Positions 35,799 to 48,330 of a DNA stretch of 64,000 bases are shown here, one piece after another. The position numbers and the translations under genes were made by a program. The DNA is taken from the NCBI RefSeq assembly GCF_003573695.1, contig NC_039359.1, positions 186,890,813-186,954,812 of the forward strand. Reading direction: 5' to 3'. Under the pieces are notes generated by a model, which had not been told where the DNA came from, did no database searches, and saw only the letters and a list, made by a program, of their open reading frames with translations. How positions within the stretch are numbered: position 1 is the stretch's first letter; every line of letters begins with the position of its first letter. This DNA comes from Papaver somniferum (taxonomy: Eukaryota > Streptophyta > Magnoliopsida > Ranunculales > Papaveraceae).

Positions 35799-38700
35799 TC
35801 ACTCCTGTCTTTTCTTTTCGAGATCCATACGAACTTTCTCATCTACAACCTCCGCCTGCTGAGATGCAACGAACACCGCCCCCATGCTGGCCGTAAGCTG
35901 GTTTAGCGCCACCTTCTTATCAGAAGTAACTTTGGAAAGATGGACTAGCTCCTCCTCGAGTTTAGCAATTCGGCCATGGAGATGCACGCGCGGGTCATTA
36001 CGATGTTTCACCTTCATCAACAACTCGTCCAACCATTTTACCCGAAAGCCGAGACTGACTACGACACGAATAATAGTCTCCCATCCTTGCAAAACACTAG
36101 CATCAATGAGACCATCCTCCACCCGTGCAAGCTGGTCGGCAACCTCGAGGATATTCTTGTTCATATAACACAACGTCCTCATATCGAGGAGACCCTCCTT
36201 CACCATATGACCACCGCCGCGCTCCACGATATCCATGTAAGTGACGACAAGAGCAGATGGCACCCAAAAGCCATGAACCAGTTTATAAATGGCATCATCG
36301 ACGCCAACCTCAGCGACATCTACCACTTTCGAAAACCGAAACTATACATCCCCAGGAATCAATAACAAATCAGAAGTGTTGGGGCGTCTCTCCGGATAAT
36401 CAACTAGCGCAGAGCCATTACCATATAATCGAGCGTGTTTTACAGACCCATCTCCAGGGATCACGCGCCTCCCACCTTCGATGCTAGAGCCCTCATGATT
36501 ACCAGTTTCTTTACACTTGTGACCCATATCCTAGAAAGTGTTATACGTGCGAACGAAATAACAATGATGATGAGTAAGCATTAATAAACGTACAAAAAAA
36601 ATGAATAGGGAAATCACTAATGGTAAAAGGCCAGGCAAAGAATAGACCAACCTAGGGAGTGAGCGGAGAATCGTGAGGTTTCTAATGAGACGCGAAAGAG
36701 GCAGAATAAGACTCTGAGTCACTCGTAGAACCTACTAAACAAAGAATAAATAACATTGCGAAGAGGAACTCAAATATATAAAAAGAGAGAGAGAGATAGG
36801 AAGAGTGTGAAGACAAAATATGCCATTAAATAAAGGAACATATGTCAAGTAGAAAATGAGTAATCACCTTCAGAATGATCTGGCTGGAGTGCCACGTGAG
36901 CTGAGGACCCACCTGGAATTGAGCAATTCGACCCAGAAAAACTCAGTGAATACAACACGTCATTAGGGGACTCCAAAGCTTAGCCCTTAACATGAAGGGT
37001 CTCTGCCTGCAAAGGATTAACATATAATATGTGAAGGCGTGAAGACACTCAAGCGGCACAAGATCCACGAATGAAGGGGTCGGGCTACCGCCAGTACCTC
37101 GCTGAGACTTTGACGGGCTATTCGGCCGAGCCTATAGGGGATGCAGAGACGAGATGTCGGTAGAGGAGCATGGGCGGGGAATAACCAACTTAGCTGCTTC
37201 CTGTTTGGCCTTTTTAGCAAGACTCTTCTCGGACCAATCACTCATAGGCATGTTGAGATACTCCTCCATCAAATAAGAAGGCGCTTTTTATCCCACTGGA
37301 TTGGACAAAGGAGCTTCCTGAGATTGCAGGATTCACCCTCCCTTTTTTTTCAAAAGAAAAAAAAAGAGATAGATATAAACAAGAGAACTACCTGGGGCGC
37401 TGGTGAACTAGCAGCGGGCTTAGGGATATGGAGTGTATGAGGCTTCCAATGAGAAGAAGTCTTTGTCCCTTTCTTCTTCCTTATGGGCTCGTGACCCTTA
37501 GGAGGGTCCCAGGAAGTCACCATTGGATCCAGAAGGCGACCCTTGGTACCCGAGGTAACGCTATTTTGCTCGGTTATTCCCTTATCAAGCTTAATCCAAC
37601 CAGACGCATGTGAAATGCGGAGATCCCCAGAAGAAAAATCAGGAAGATGGATATGCGTCAAGAAAAATAAATTTCAAGTCTCGGCGGTAAATGAGAAGCT
37701 GATATCCGTGAGCCAACTCGGTAAACACCAAAGGGCGCTCGGGAAAAGGCTGCTGGAAAGAGAAGTTAATTCCTCGGTCGCTTAGGCGTGTTGGTCCTTT
37801 AAAAACAAAACGATCAAAGATATACATAAGGTTTGTAATCTCGGAGCCACTCCAAGGTGGGAAACTTGCCGAGCCACACGATCAGGATTATAGGACATAG
37901 CAATGAACTTACCAGCATAAAATTCAGGGATGTAACTTGGTAACATTGCCATCACTGAATCAAAATCGAATTCTGATCTCGTGCCCTCCAGCGGCGAAAT
38001 GAAATCATAATGTCCCCGACTTGAGCGACCATCATGGTAAGGGAAAGGCTTGAAGTCCTTGTCTACATCCATAAATTTGGCAATATCTCCCTTTGGAACC
38101 TTCCCTTTACCATTCCAGAGAGCCATCCGCGGATAACCATAAATGACGGTGGTTTTATTAACAGTACCATCGTCCTGTTCAACATCCTCCTCTCGATGAA
38201 CTGCCAAAACGTGATGATCAGGAGAATATTTGGGGAGGTGTTCCCAAGAACATGCTTGCATGAAAGAGACATAAATACAAGTCTCGACCTTGTGAACCGC
38301 ATTAACTATGTGAACGTCATGGTATAACAGATCCAAATAACGGTATAAACCACCCAAGAACATCGGCGCAAGAGGAAAAGAAACACCCCGAGACAACAAC
38401 ACGACCATCGGCACAAGTTCGCTCTTGATGGTATCCTGAGGAATATACTCAAACACATCATGACAAATCCAGAAAAAAATATAAGCCGCCAACTCAGCGC
38501 GGGGATTCTTTTCCTTCCTAAGGGGAGGCATAACCTTTTTATCAACTATATGTGGAGCCTAATACTTAATCCAAAGAGGGAAGGAGGCGTGCCGATTGCT
38601 TTTGATAACCATCTCAGGACTTTTCCACGCCAAAAGAATCGATGAACCATGAATTGCTTCATAAGCATGAGTAGGACTGGCAAGCAAGCGCTCCCCTGTG

Positions 38701-39603
38701 GGGCGCGATGAAGAAGATTTCTTATCCTTGACCGCTTTAGTTTTTCCTTTGGCAGCAGATGATAACCTCTCCTCCTTGCCAGCACTTGTAGCTTTTCCTT
38801 TACTCCCCCGCCGAACTGGCAACTGATCTTTTCTTACCCACTCATTGCGAGAGTCGTCTTTACAATCTAAGGGATAATCCCACAACTCCTTGTCTTTATC
38901 ATTTATAGCCGCGAAAACGGCGGCCTCCTCGTATGAATGGATACCATGGATGGGAAGTCCCGTGAGGGCGACCACGTCCTCTAGAACCATAGTGGATTCC
39001 CCCTACGCAAAGAACAAGGTATGGACGGGGGACACCCAACGAAAAAAATTCATGTCATGTCGCGCCTACATCTAACCACTTCTCGCTTAAGAGACAAGTT
39101 TATATATTCATTAATACGTGCCAAGCGAAGGATTGCTGCATGATCCGGGTTGGAATGGATGTAAGACGTCCAGTGCAGCCATATGGCAGGCGTCGCAGAT
39201 GAGGAATGAATCTCAGTAACGGGGATAACATAATCGCCATGGTGAATATCCGCACGCGGAACCTTCTTAAACGAAAAATTGTCTAAAGTATTTACCTCGG
39301 GATACATGAGCCATCCAGAATCCGCGGGCTAGAGTAATATAGAGGGATTGAGAAGGCGTGGAACCAGGATGTCATCAAGGGGAAAACACGCTGACATCAC
39401 AGAGTCTTTTCAGTTTCAATGCGCGCTTCAGAATGGAGTGCTCGTGATCTCGTTAATTGTGTACGATACTTTGTCTGCCGACAATGGTATGTGTAATCCT
39501 TCCTGAGCCGCATACCCAGTCTCCTCGGATGGAGCGCTCATCACCTCCTCGGACTCTAACTCTTCCTCCTCGGATGAACTATTTCTCGAAGAATCGTTGG
39601 ACA
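35799..39603 (-). pseudogene. Antisense plant-mobile-domain (PMD) gene of G, intron-containing, broken
   Basis: Read on the minus strand the start is an acidic leader (MSNDSSRNSSSEEEELESEE, 39603). FRWVSPVH and MVLEDVVALTGLPIHG (about 38990) match the first PMD block, and ELAAYIFFWICHDVF with PMVVLLSRGVSFPLAPMFLG (38500-38380) the second. The C-terminus (36326-35799) is coiled coil. In-frame stops occur near 39010 (where the family has Trp), 38560 and 37290. A 74-nt intron (37391-37318) has a CAG/GTAGTT donor and a CTCAG acceptor and keeps frame; others are suggested near 37060 and 36870. PMD proteins (MAIN/MAIL1-type in Arabidopsis) act in nuclear silencing and genome stability; the role in the element is unknown. 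Confidence 0.78.
37318..37391 (-). other. Intron in the G PMD gene
   Basis: Minus strand: exon CCCCAG, donor GTAGTTCT, T-rich tract, acceptor CAATCTCAG, exon GAAGCTCC. Phase 0 on both sides. It is predicted from splice signals and reading frame only. Confidence 0.6.
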
Positions 39604-39875
39604 TGGCGCGTATAAGGGTATGTTCAAAGATGAAGTGAAAAAAAGAAATGACAAGGTAAAACAAGAGAAAGGAATGATCCAGCAAGTTTATATATATGTG
39701 ATCTCGAGACTTGAACGTGGAGGTTATAATGGGCAGGAAAAAACTGAAAGAAACTGTAAAGTTTCTCCCACGTCGTGGAAGACCAACCGTCACTTAAAAG
39801 ACGTGGGATTCATAAAAGAAACCCCCTCTCTCCATCCAAAAGGAAGAGATGCGCATAAAGAATAATTAACCCAAT

Positions 39876-39889
39876 AGTCAGGGGACTAA
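39876..39889 (+). promoter_or_regulatory. G polypurine tract
   Basis: AGTCAGGGGACTAA directly before the LTR start TGTTGATAC at 39890. H has GCAGGGGACTTAA at the same place. Confidence 0.8.
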
Positions 39890-40263
39890 TGTTGATACAT
39901 GAAAATTATTACTCCTTAACAGGACTAGGGAGCCCCTGAACGGGAGCCAAACCCAACATGAAACATGGGGGGACTTGGGGACTAAAGCCCAAGTCCATTC
40001 AGAAGCATCCTTGAGGAAGAGAGGATAAAGAGGGAAATAAGGAAAAAGAAGAAGGTTATATTAGAAGGAATGGCATTAGTGGTAATTAAGGAAGTTTAGG
40101 ACATGCGACATGATGTCATAAAAGGAAGGGATTTTTGGAAAGTCAATAAAAGGAGGTACATGGTACAATGTAAAGCAAGTTCTCTCTCATACCATTCCTA
40201 GATAGTGTTGTCATTTGGTGTAGCTAGGACGGGTAGGACAAAAATCATATTCACCCCTCAACA
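39890..40263 (+). repeat. G 3' LTR (374 bp)
   Basis: Starts TGTTGATACATG and ends CACCCCTCAACA, complete. The following ACCTT (40264-40268) is the expected right copy of the target duplication; the left copy is out of view. Confidence 0.88.
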
Positions 40264-40991
40264 ACCTTGATTTATCAAAAAAACGGAACAAAACTTCGTA
40301 GGCATTTCTGTGAGAAACAGATTTATCTATCAGAATAGACTTTTCTGTGGGAGGCTGATTTGTTTATCAAGTCTTCGACTTTGGGTCATAGAAACTCTTA
40401 GTTGTCGGTGAATCAACTAAGAGAATCAAGTGTGTAGAGTTCTGTTGGGATTCAGATGCGTAAAGAACGCGACTGTACCTTAATCAGTGTGAGATTTGTT
40501 AGGGCCCAACTACATTACAGTCTGAAGTTAACTTGTAGTAGGCTAGAGTATGTGGCAGCCTAATACAGTATGGTGTTCAAATATGGACTATGTCTAGGGG
40601 TTTTTCTGCATTAGCGGTTTCCTCGTTAACAAAACTTCTGGTGTTTGTGTTATTTATTTTCCGCATTATATTTGTTTATATAACTGAAATATCACAGGTT
40701 GTGGTAGTTCAATGAATTGGTAAATCCAACCTTTGGTTCTTGATTTAAATTGATTGACATTTGAACATTGGTCTTTGGTACCGTTCAAGTTGTTTCTCAC
40801 AATAATCAGGATCACGGATTATATCTATTTGATTTGCTGATTACATTGAGAAACAAAGATATAATTCTTGGATATATTTTCCTTGATTGAGTCTGACTGT
40901 CTAGTTGATTCTCTTGGAATTATATTGGATTTAGTCCATACAGATTGCCTAACGAAATATTGGGTGTGGTTATTAGACCCCCGCTTTTTTA
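40264..40991 (+). repeat. C3 5' LTR, last 728 bp
   Basis: Continues the C-family LTR from ACCTTGATTTATC. Matches C4 (30222-30325 reversed), then 20612-21243 of C1. The terminal CA has become TA (TTTTTTA at 40991). Confidence 0.85.
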
Positions 40992-40993
40992 AT

Positions 40994-41005
40994 TGGTATC
41001 AGAGC
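40994..41005 (+). promoter_or_regulatory. C3 primer binding site (tRNA-iMet)
   Basis: TGGTATCAGAGC two bases after the LTR end, identical to C1. Confidence 0.92.
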
Positions 41006-41057
41006 AGGCAAACATGATTTAGACCTCATAAGTCTGTGTTCGTAGTAATCTGACTTT

Positions 41058-41391
41058 ATGGACAGAAGCGTTTTCTGTATAAACGTACTGCCAGTCTTCG
41101 ATGGCTCGAATTACTTTTGGTGGAAAATTTCTATGTGTGCCTATATCCAAGCATGTGATTTTCAATCATGGGTTTATGTTTTTAATGGCTATAATCCTCA
41201 ATTGGTTATAGTATACGGTGTAACAGTTGCAAAGGATATTGGTAGGTATGAGCCTGACGAGATTCTTGTTGCAAAGAAAAATTCTGACGGCTTAAATGCT
41301 ATCTTACATGCCATTACCCCAGATCTTCAGCACCATGTGACTATGTGCACTCGGTCTAAAATGCTTGGGATATGTCGCTGGGATATGTTAG
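41058..41391 (+). pseudogene. C3 gag, N-terminal part (copia gag domain)
   Basis: MDRSVFCINVLPVFDGSNYF opens about 50 bases after the primer site. FDGSNYFWWKISMCAYIQ and the following acidic segment are typical of the copia gag (UBN2/DUF4219-like) domain. A one-base loss near SKMLG (about 41360) shifts the frame just before F2. The gene continues at 54084. The encoded protein would be the particle-forming gag of the element. Confidence 0.78.
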
Positions 41392-43480
41392 TGTTGGTGG
41401 TGAATTTTCAGCAAGGGCTAAAATCGTAAAATCATGATACTGCATGTTTCTAACCGGACTTCAGGAACACATGTGACGATTTGTGTTTTTACGATCCGTG
41501 AATCGTTTTCACGATCTATGATCGAGTACCTCTCAGAGCCATGATGAATATGTTTCTCGAAAATCCTCCCACTTGCTGAGCGTTCGATGCTACGCATTTC
41601 ATCGTGCCTCTCTATGTAGAAGAAATATTAGGCGATCCTCCATATATAATTGTTTGTTGAGAGGGCAAAACGCCTTCAGGACATCGGCGACACTCTTTGT
41701 TCCCTGACTACATAGAGATACTTGCCTCTACATAGAATAACGATTGGGCGGTCCTCCATACATAATTATTTGTTGAGAGGGAAAAAACCTTCAGGACGTT
41801 GGAGACACTTATTCGTTATTCCCTGACTATGTAGAGAGACCGTGTATAGATTCGGGCGGCTCTCCTACACAATTGTTTGTTGAGGGGGCTAAACGCCGTC
41901 AGAACATTAACAACGCTGCACAATACTGTTCCCTGACTATGCACCTTTTAGAACGAGTATGATGTTTCGACTATCTCATATCTCAATTCTACAATAGATT
42001 AATTCTACCGTGACATTCACCGACTGAATTCCTAGAAGATAATTTATTCTATCTAATTACTCCGTTCCACAACTGATCCCCGGCTGATCCCATGGATTAG
42101 TAATAGATAACCACTTTATCTCATTACTCCGTTCCCTGAATTCCCCGACTGAATTTCATATATTAGTAATAGATGCTCAACTCATTTTATTACTCCATTT
42201 CGTGAATCATTCGCAGCAGAATTTCATGAATTAGAATAAACGCTCCACAATCGGGCTTCTGAGCCACCATCGAGTAAGTCCCGAGAAAACGGTGTAAGTG
42301 TATTTGACAAATAATGCACAAACGAGCACCCAAACACACGAACGAACGATCGAAGTATGGACGAGCGAGCGACCCATGGAAATAATAAAATAATTAATAA
42401 AATAAGCTAAGGCGTGGGACCGGGCCCACCGGCCGGCCGACCGGTCATGCCATGGCCGGTCCCCCCCTTTTTATTTTATTTTATTTCTTTCCCTCATGTC
42501 ACAGGGTTTTACTCACTTGAGCAAACTCCCTCGTTTGTGATAAACTCTTGGGTTTCCATGCTTTCATCGAACAAAAATAGGGAAAAAGTGTCACGGGACC
42601 GGGCCAGCTAGCCGGCCGGACATGCCCTAGCCATGGCCGGTCCCACACCTCACAATTCCTTATTTTCCCATATTATTATTTCTATCATCTCATGGAACTC
42701 CATCGTTTGACCGAAAACCCTAGTTTTTCAACATTTTCTCAAATATTGCTCAAACCATGGAAAAGCCAAAAAGTCAAATGGTCACTCGACCGACTAGGCT
42801 TCCCATGTCAAAAATTAAAATATCATTATTTTAATATTCTCAAATTATCTGTCGCATGAGAAAAGTTCTTCTTGCCCATTCGAGCAAAAATTGAGAGTTT
42901 CAGTCAATATCAAACTCTTCTGAAAATCTAAAATATTGCTCGAACGATCGTCAGAAAATACCAAAACTCTCAGGACTGAGACACAGACACCGTGGTGACA
43001 CCGGCATCCTGCCTTGACTGACCAAGGCCGTCCCTAAGGCTTGCAAGGATCCGGTCTCACATATATTAACAATTTTGACCTAATTTTCTAGCAATCGCTC
43101 ATATTGGGTCCAAACTCTCTCCAACCAACGTGGGACTTGGTCAAACGACTAGCAACTGGTCCCACGACCACCAAGGGCCGGTCCCATGCCCTCTTGGTCG
43201 GTCCCTCACCTCTCCATAATTAGGTTTTACTACCTAACGCTCGCCCGATCATTATCCTAATAAATGATCAACACTAGCATTTGATTATTCTTTCACCAAC
43301 TGATCAACAAAGGACTCTGGTGCATGATCACTCGAGCGCTACATGGTCGTCCATTATCCCATGTGGTCGGTCCCTCCTTTACTTAGTAGCATATTTTCAG
43401 TAATTCATCAATTGACGAACAATTAATCGAAAATTAGGGTTTCTAACAAACGCTCGCTGAATCACAATTCTGAGGAGTTC

Positions 43481-43596
43481 TGTTGATGGTGGTTTTTAGT
43501 TCAGGGTCAAAGTCGTAAAACCCAATATTTAGCATTGTAATCTTGCAAAGGAATAAAGGCCATTTGAAAATTAATGAGTTTTCAAACCTCTTTAGT

Positions 43597-43627
<31 letters not shown>

Positions 43628-45655
43628 GTATTGAGCAACTCAGTATAAATATGAAATTCACTCAGAATATTGCGCGTAGTAGCAATCCCAAATATTCTGT
43701 CAATTCTTTTTTCTGCCAGCATTATTGACTAATGCATGACTTTCCTAGTATTTAAATGTGCTATGTTCTAAGTCGAACTCTCAATGTTGACATGACATTA
43801 CAATCAATGCTCACTCTCAGCAGAGTAGCATGAATCTCCCGAAGTGCCAATGTTGGGATCTGCACAAAAATACTCATATAGGCTACATCGCTCTCCGATA
43901 AGGAGATCAATGCTTCACACACTTTTTTAATTAAAGTTAGTGTGATCGAGCATATATTTATTCCATAAAGAAAATCTAGATTGTTAATATCAGTCTCAAA
44001 AATAATCACTGCCACATGATTTGGCCACGCGATTTAACAAGTTTAGACTCTTCCTAGCGAAACTAAGCAATCACCATAGTGACCACCGGCGGGCCTACTA
44101 GTTTCCTAGTCGATCGAGTCTTATTCCCCTCATTCACAAGTGCTTCGAGCGCCGACCCAAACATGGGCGTTCACGCTGCATAAAATAGCTCAAACGAATT
44201 GAGACTAACAAAACGGTCTCAAAACGCATCACGTCCGTCCAACTTATCCGGCCTAGTTGTACGGCTTAGATCGCATTTCCAGTGATCAATGAGATGCCGA
44301 AGTGTTCACCATTGGCCCAACTCCCCCTTGGTCGATCGACCTGTCTACTGCAAAATCAGAGCGCATCAAATCGTTCGCCCAAATTAGGGTGAACGTGCAT
44401 CTTTGAAAACCCTAAAATTGCGCTTGCGGCAACGCCCTACTATCGCAAATCAATCGTGACAATCTATCTTCGCCGGCCTCGTTGAACAGCTTAGATTCAA
44501 TTTCAGGCGACCCCGAAGATGTCAGCGTGATCACCGTTGACCCACCTCTACATATGGACGACCCGCCTGTTCGAACTAGGGCTCGATATCCTGGAACACT
44601 CCCCCAAATAGGGGTTGGCCGTGCAACTTCAAACCCTAAAATATAATCAGCGGCAGCGTTCAACTGCCGCAAATCATCTTATCCGACCAACTTTGCTATC
44701 TTGGTCGGACGGTTTAGATCAGATTCTATATGGTTAGGAGGGTGATGCCATGATCACCGGCCACCCCTCCTCCATGAGCAGTAATAGACCAAGTGATGGC
44801 GTGTCCCTAGAGCCACCAAACGATCACCCAAAGGTGGTCGATCATACTACCTCCTTTAAGACGCTTATCCGCGACTTCTTCAATCAAGCTCTAAAACAAC
44901 GATGCTTCATACACATAGATTAATTTGAGCTGCTTAAATGTGATGCTTCACATGCATCAAATACATACAATATTTTATGTAGGCTTCATAAACAACTTAG
45001 TTGTTTCACCTAATAGCACCATATGCTATTCTCCGCGGCAAGTCCAACGACTTGACCCATTTATGCGAGACATCAAACATGTCACAAACTGGGGGATACT
45101 TACTGGGGTATTGGTCTGGTGGTTTACAGCGTGCGGCGTGCAACGCGTCCATTATGAGAACGTTTCAGGAAAATACGAACGATTAACAACGGTGAAAGTA
45201 GTGGGTAAAGATGTGACCACGTAATGATCACCACCTCTCACACAACTCCACTACTCCACTACTTAATCTTCTCTATTTCCTACGAGATCAGGGTTGCGCT
45301 CAAATGACTTGTATAAATATGTATTCGACCTATTTCAACAAATGAGAGAGAACACAAGTGTTATCAACACAAGTAACCAGAAACCATCTTCTGATACAAG
45401 TCATAAACATCCACACCTTCATAATTCAACATTCTGATCTCAAACACCTTTTTCGCTTCCCTCCCCTAAGATCAACCCTTCTCCTTCACCTTGCGACCGA
45501 CAGCAATTTCTTGGTTTAGGCCAGAGTCTTACAGATTGATGTCTCGAACTCAAAAGTACTCCCGTGCAGTGCCTTTGTTTAGGGTTTGAATTCGTTTCTC
45601 ATCAACACACCCCAAATTTACCAAAAACAGCAGAATCAGTTTTTGCCCTCAAACA
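43481..45655 (+). repeat. H 5' LTR (2175 bp)
   Basis: Starts TGTTGATGGTGG and ends TGCCCTCAAACA. It has a (TA)n run at about 43597-43622 and TATAAATA at 45312-45319. About 420 bp (roughly 43668-44085) are absent from the 3' LTR. Several ORFs (for example 44925-45224) recur in the other LTR and have no domain. Confidence 0.88.
45312..45319 (+). promoter_or_regulatory. TATA box in H 5' LTR
   Basis: TATAAATA in ACTTGTATAAATATG, conserved at 52591-52598 in the other LTR. Confidence 0.6.
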
Positions 45656-45657
45656 AC

Positions 45658-45675
45658 TGGCGACCACAGTGGGAG
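45658..45675 (+). promoter_or_regulatory. H primer binding site
   Basis: TGGCGACCACAGTGGGAG two bases after the LTR end; the TGGCGAC start is typical of Tat-lineage primer sites. The matching tRNA was not determined. Confidence 0.7.
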
Positions 45676-45806
45676 ATTAATCTCTCGGTTGTAAGATCAA
45701 TTTTCGATTTCATTTCAATTTTCTTGAATTCAAGAGGGAGGATCTTAGGTATAAACATATTTGTTAACCCGATTTCATTTCAATCACCAATTTCAACTTC
45801 CACTCT

Positions 45807-46857
45807 GTGATGTATCTTCGCCAGCCAAATTCTCCGAAAGTCGTAAACGATCGAAGCACAATCACCATGGAAGGCATGACTAGGATATTAGAAGATGTCC
45901 TCGTAAACCAGGATGAAATCGCAAGAAGAGACGCTTTGTATTTTAAAAAGTATAGTAAACCGGTTGTGGAAGGAGTCGACAAGCGCCCGCCCGGAGAATA
46001 CCATTAACGATAAAGATGACATTGGATCTTTATGAGAAGTCCGTGTTTCCGCCAACAGTGATGCAGAAGGAATACGTGATCGCATCGAACATGAACCGAA
46101 AGGAAACGATCAAAAAAATCCAACCGGTAACAAAGAGCCGAAGCAGTTTTACAAGTGAAAGAACTCATCAGGAGTATCACAATATCCGCAGAATAAGGGC
46201 AGGGAACCGGATTACGAAACTCTATTGGAGAGTTTATATCTCAAGACCCTTGCGGAAGTTCAGAGAGTTGTTCAACAATCCGCAGCCACAACCGCCATGA
46301 CTTTACCGAGCAGAGAAGCGCCTGAGGAAGGGAAAATTTTCCAAGACCCCCATGGAGGCAAGAACTTCGCTAATGAACGAGACTCGGTTCAACCACGTCG
46401 CAACGCTGTGGTCATCGATGCAGGGCCCTCGAGATAAGTTGCACTTCAACAAAACCGCCAAGCTAAGCGATTTGCGTCTATGTCTACACATATTCACGCC
46501 TCAACTCTGCTCTCGAAATGAGCCTCGTATCAATGCCCGCAAGAGTTCTCACGACAACAGCTGCAAACACAAGAAAAGCTAGACCCGGGGTACCCGCATT
46601 TTCCATTTCCTATGAGGAAGGTTCTGGAGATGCTAGAAGTTTGGGTGCAAGATGGATTAGTTCAATTACCTCATGTATGGCGTCCACCAACTGATCAGGA
46701 GATGACTGGTACAAGATATTTCCATTACCACACATTCATCCATCACCCCACCAGTGAATGCAAAGGCCTGAAACGCATTGTCTGGGTGAAAATTAATTTA
46801 GGGGAGCTGCGCCTAAGAACTGGAATATTTCCTCTCCCCACAAGCCAACGTGCGTAG
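45807..46857 (+). pseudogene. H gag (Tat-like), broken
   Basis: Pieces in different frames: 45807-46007 (MTRILEDVLVNQDEIARRD), 46016-46300, 46225-46437 (MESLYLKTLAEVQRVVQQ) and 46612-46857. The last holds RYFHYHTFIHHPTSECKGLK, the Tat/Ogre knuckle pattern with the first Cys replaced by Phe. Much of the central gag domain is missing or unrecognisable. At least three frame changes; not expected to be functional. Confidence 0.7.
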
Positions 46858-47368
46858 TTTCACAAGAGAGATCGAATTAGCTGGGGACTTTTCATTACCA
46901 AAGGCGTGTTATAATAACTTAAGTCACAACCTGGATTTTAAACAATTGACCGGGAGAGCCCAGTTTTGTTCGATTGGAGCCTTGTCAACAAGTAAGTCTC
47001 GTTAAACGATTGTTTGTGTACGAGAAACCTCTTGGAAATTTGTTGGGGACTAGCACACGTCCCATTTTCAGAATGAAATTAATACCATTTTCAATCTTCA
47101 CGTTATATTTCCATTTTCGTGTAATGTTTGCAATTTTTATGCAACATGCACAATTTCTCTAAGTTACATTAGTTAATCTCAGTCTGAATGGTCGACCCAA
47201 GCATAATTCCTTTCAGAAAACTACTCATGAATTATCCCAAAAGCAAATTCAAATATCCTCATAAAAACAATCACTTGCTAGTTCAAAAACCAGAAAAATC
47301 AAACCATGAAAGGAATTCCTCACATCACTCAAAGACACCCAAGAAATAAAAGAGAAAGCATAAATAAT
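46858..47368 (+). other. H spacer between gag and antisense gene
   Basis: No supported ORF. A short stretch (46920-47010) could encode LDFKQLTGRAQF-like sequence that follows gag in Tat elements, but it is too short to call pol. Confidence 0.4.
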
Positions 47369-48019
47369 TCAAGGGAAATCGTCGAACAACAACTCGTTCT
47401 TCTTGGAAAAAGCATCTTTCATGTTCTGGAGAACGGTCTGCTTCAGCTTCAACTCCTGGGACAATCTCTCGATTTCTGCCTCTTGCTAAGTAATGAGGTC
47501 CATGGAGGGAACATCATCCATTTTTCCTTGCAACTCTTGGACCTTAGAAAATCCTTCACAGAACCAGGAGGCGTTAAACTAATACTTCACGAACACGTCT
47601 CGATGGAATTCCCATCTTTAAACTACCTCCTCAGAAACGTTGCGTCCACTCACACTGCACATATCATGAATGGAAGATAGAGATACTTCAACGCGCTTAA
47701 CCAATGAAAAGCGACTCTTAATATTCTTGAAGGTGGCAATGTGGCCATGTTTCTTCCATATTTTGGGGTACAACTCCTCATACTTAGCCGACACGCTGAA
47801 TACTCCAACCAGCACATGGTATGTGTAAGGGGCGTCCAATGGAGGGTCAAAAATGGCTCCAGCGAGAGAATGTACAAATAATGTCGTACCGTCTCCGAGA
47901 TTTTCTTTGGGTCCAGACACATCTACAACCATTGATGCAGCATCTCCGTTCTTATCAGGAAGGCCAGAGGTGTTCTCTGCATCATCAGCCACCTCCTTGT
48001 TCTTTATGCCGGCGTCCTC

Positions 48020-48095
48020 CTGTAATCATTGGTTAATGTTTATTTCACATGAAAGAGTGAATCATCTCCGAAAGAAAGATGTACAGAATACGTAC
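48020..48095 (-). other. Intron in the H PMD gene (76 nt)
   Basis: Minus strand donor CTT/GTACGTATTC and acceptor AATGATTACAG/GAGG, phase 0. Joining restores an open frame from LEDEL to EDAGIKNKEV. Confidence 0.72.
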
Positions 48096-48251
48096 AAGTT
48101 CATCTTCCAGCTCTCTAGGAAAATTGTATTCTCTACCACGCTTAGAAGTGCTTTCTCCATCGCTGTCAGACCCTGAGTTTTCTTCATCTTCAACCTCATC
48201 CATATCATGGCCACGAGCAAGTCTAGCAAAGTCGTTCACAGTTCTAAAACC

Positions 48252-48330
48252 CTGATTTCAAAGAAATAAGATATTCTGTAAGACTACTTCAAAACAAAAT
48301 CCGGACTACTTGGGAAAAGGCAGTACGCAC
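48252..48330 (-). other. Intron in the H PMD gene (79 nt)
   Basis: Minus strand donor ATGCAG/GTGCGTACTG and acceptor TTGAAATCAG/GGTTTT, phase 0. Joining links SSNMQ to GFRTVNDFARLARG in one frame. Confidence 0.72.

Larger units (their letters stand above)
32055..40263 (+). mobile_element. G: Tat-like gypsy retrotransposon with gag and antisense PMD gene, no pol
   Basis: 5' LTR (truncated by C4), weak primer site, broken gag (plus), two tandem repeat arrays, an antisense plant-mobile-domain gene, polypurine tract and 3' LTR. No protease, RT, RNase H or integrase was seen. Gag ends in a Tat/Ogre-type knuckle-like motif, and tandem arrays between coding regions are typical of that lineage. It is inserted in the C3 5' LTR: the base after the G 3' LTR continues ACCTTGATTTATC of the C LTR. 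Confidence 0.82.

Noticed and set aside
35884..36487. Plus-strand ORFs of 76-129 codons
   Set aside because: They lie opposite the coiled-coil C-terminus of the antisense PMD gene, which explains the open frames.
44925..45224. 99-codon ORF also present at 52212-52511
   Set aside because: LTR sequence of H; both copies come from LTR duplication and no protein family is recognised.
46920..47010. Short possible pol remnant after the H gag
   Set aside because: Fewer than 30 codons match only loosely; not enough to call protease or RT.
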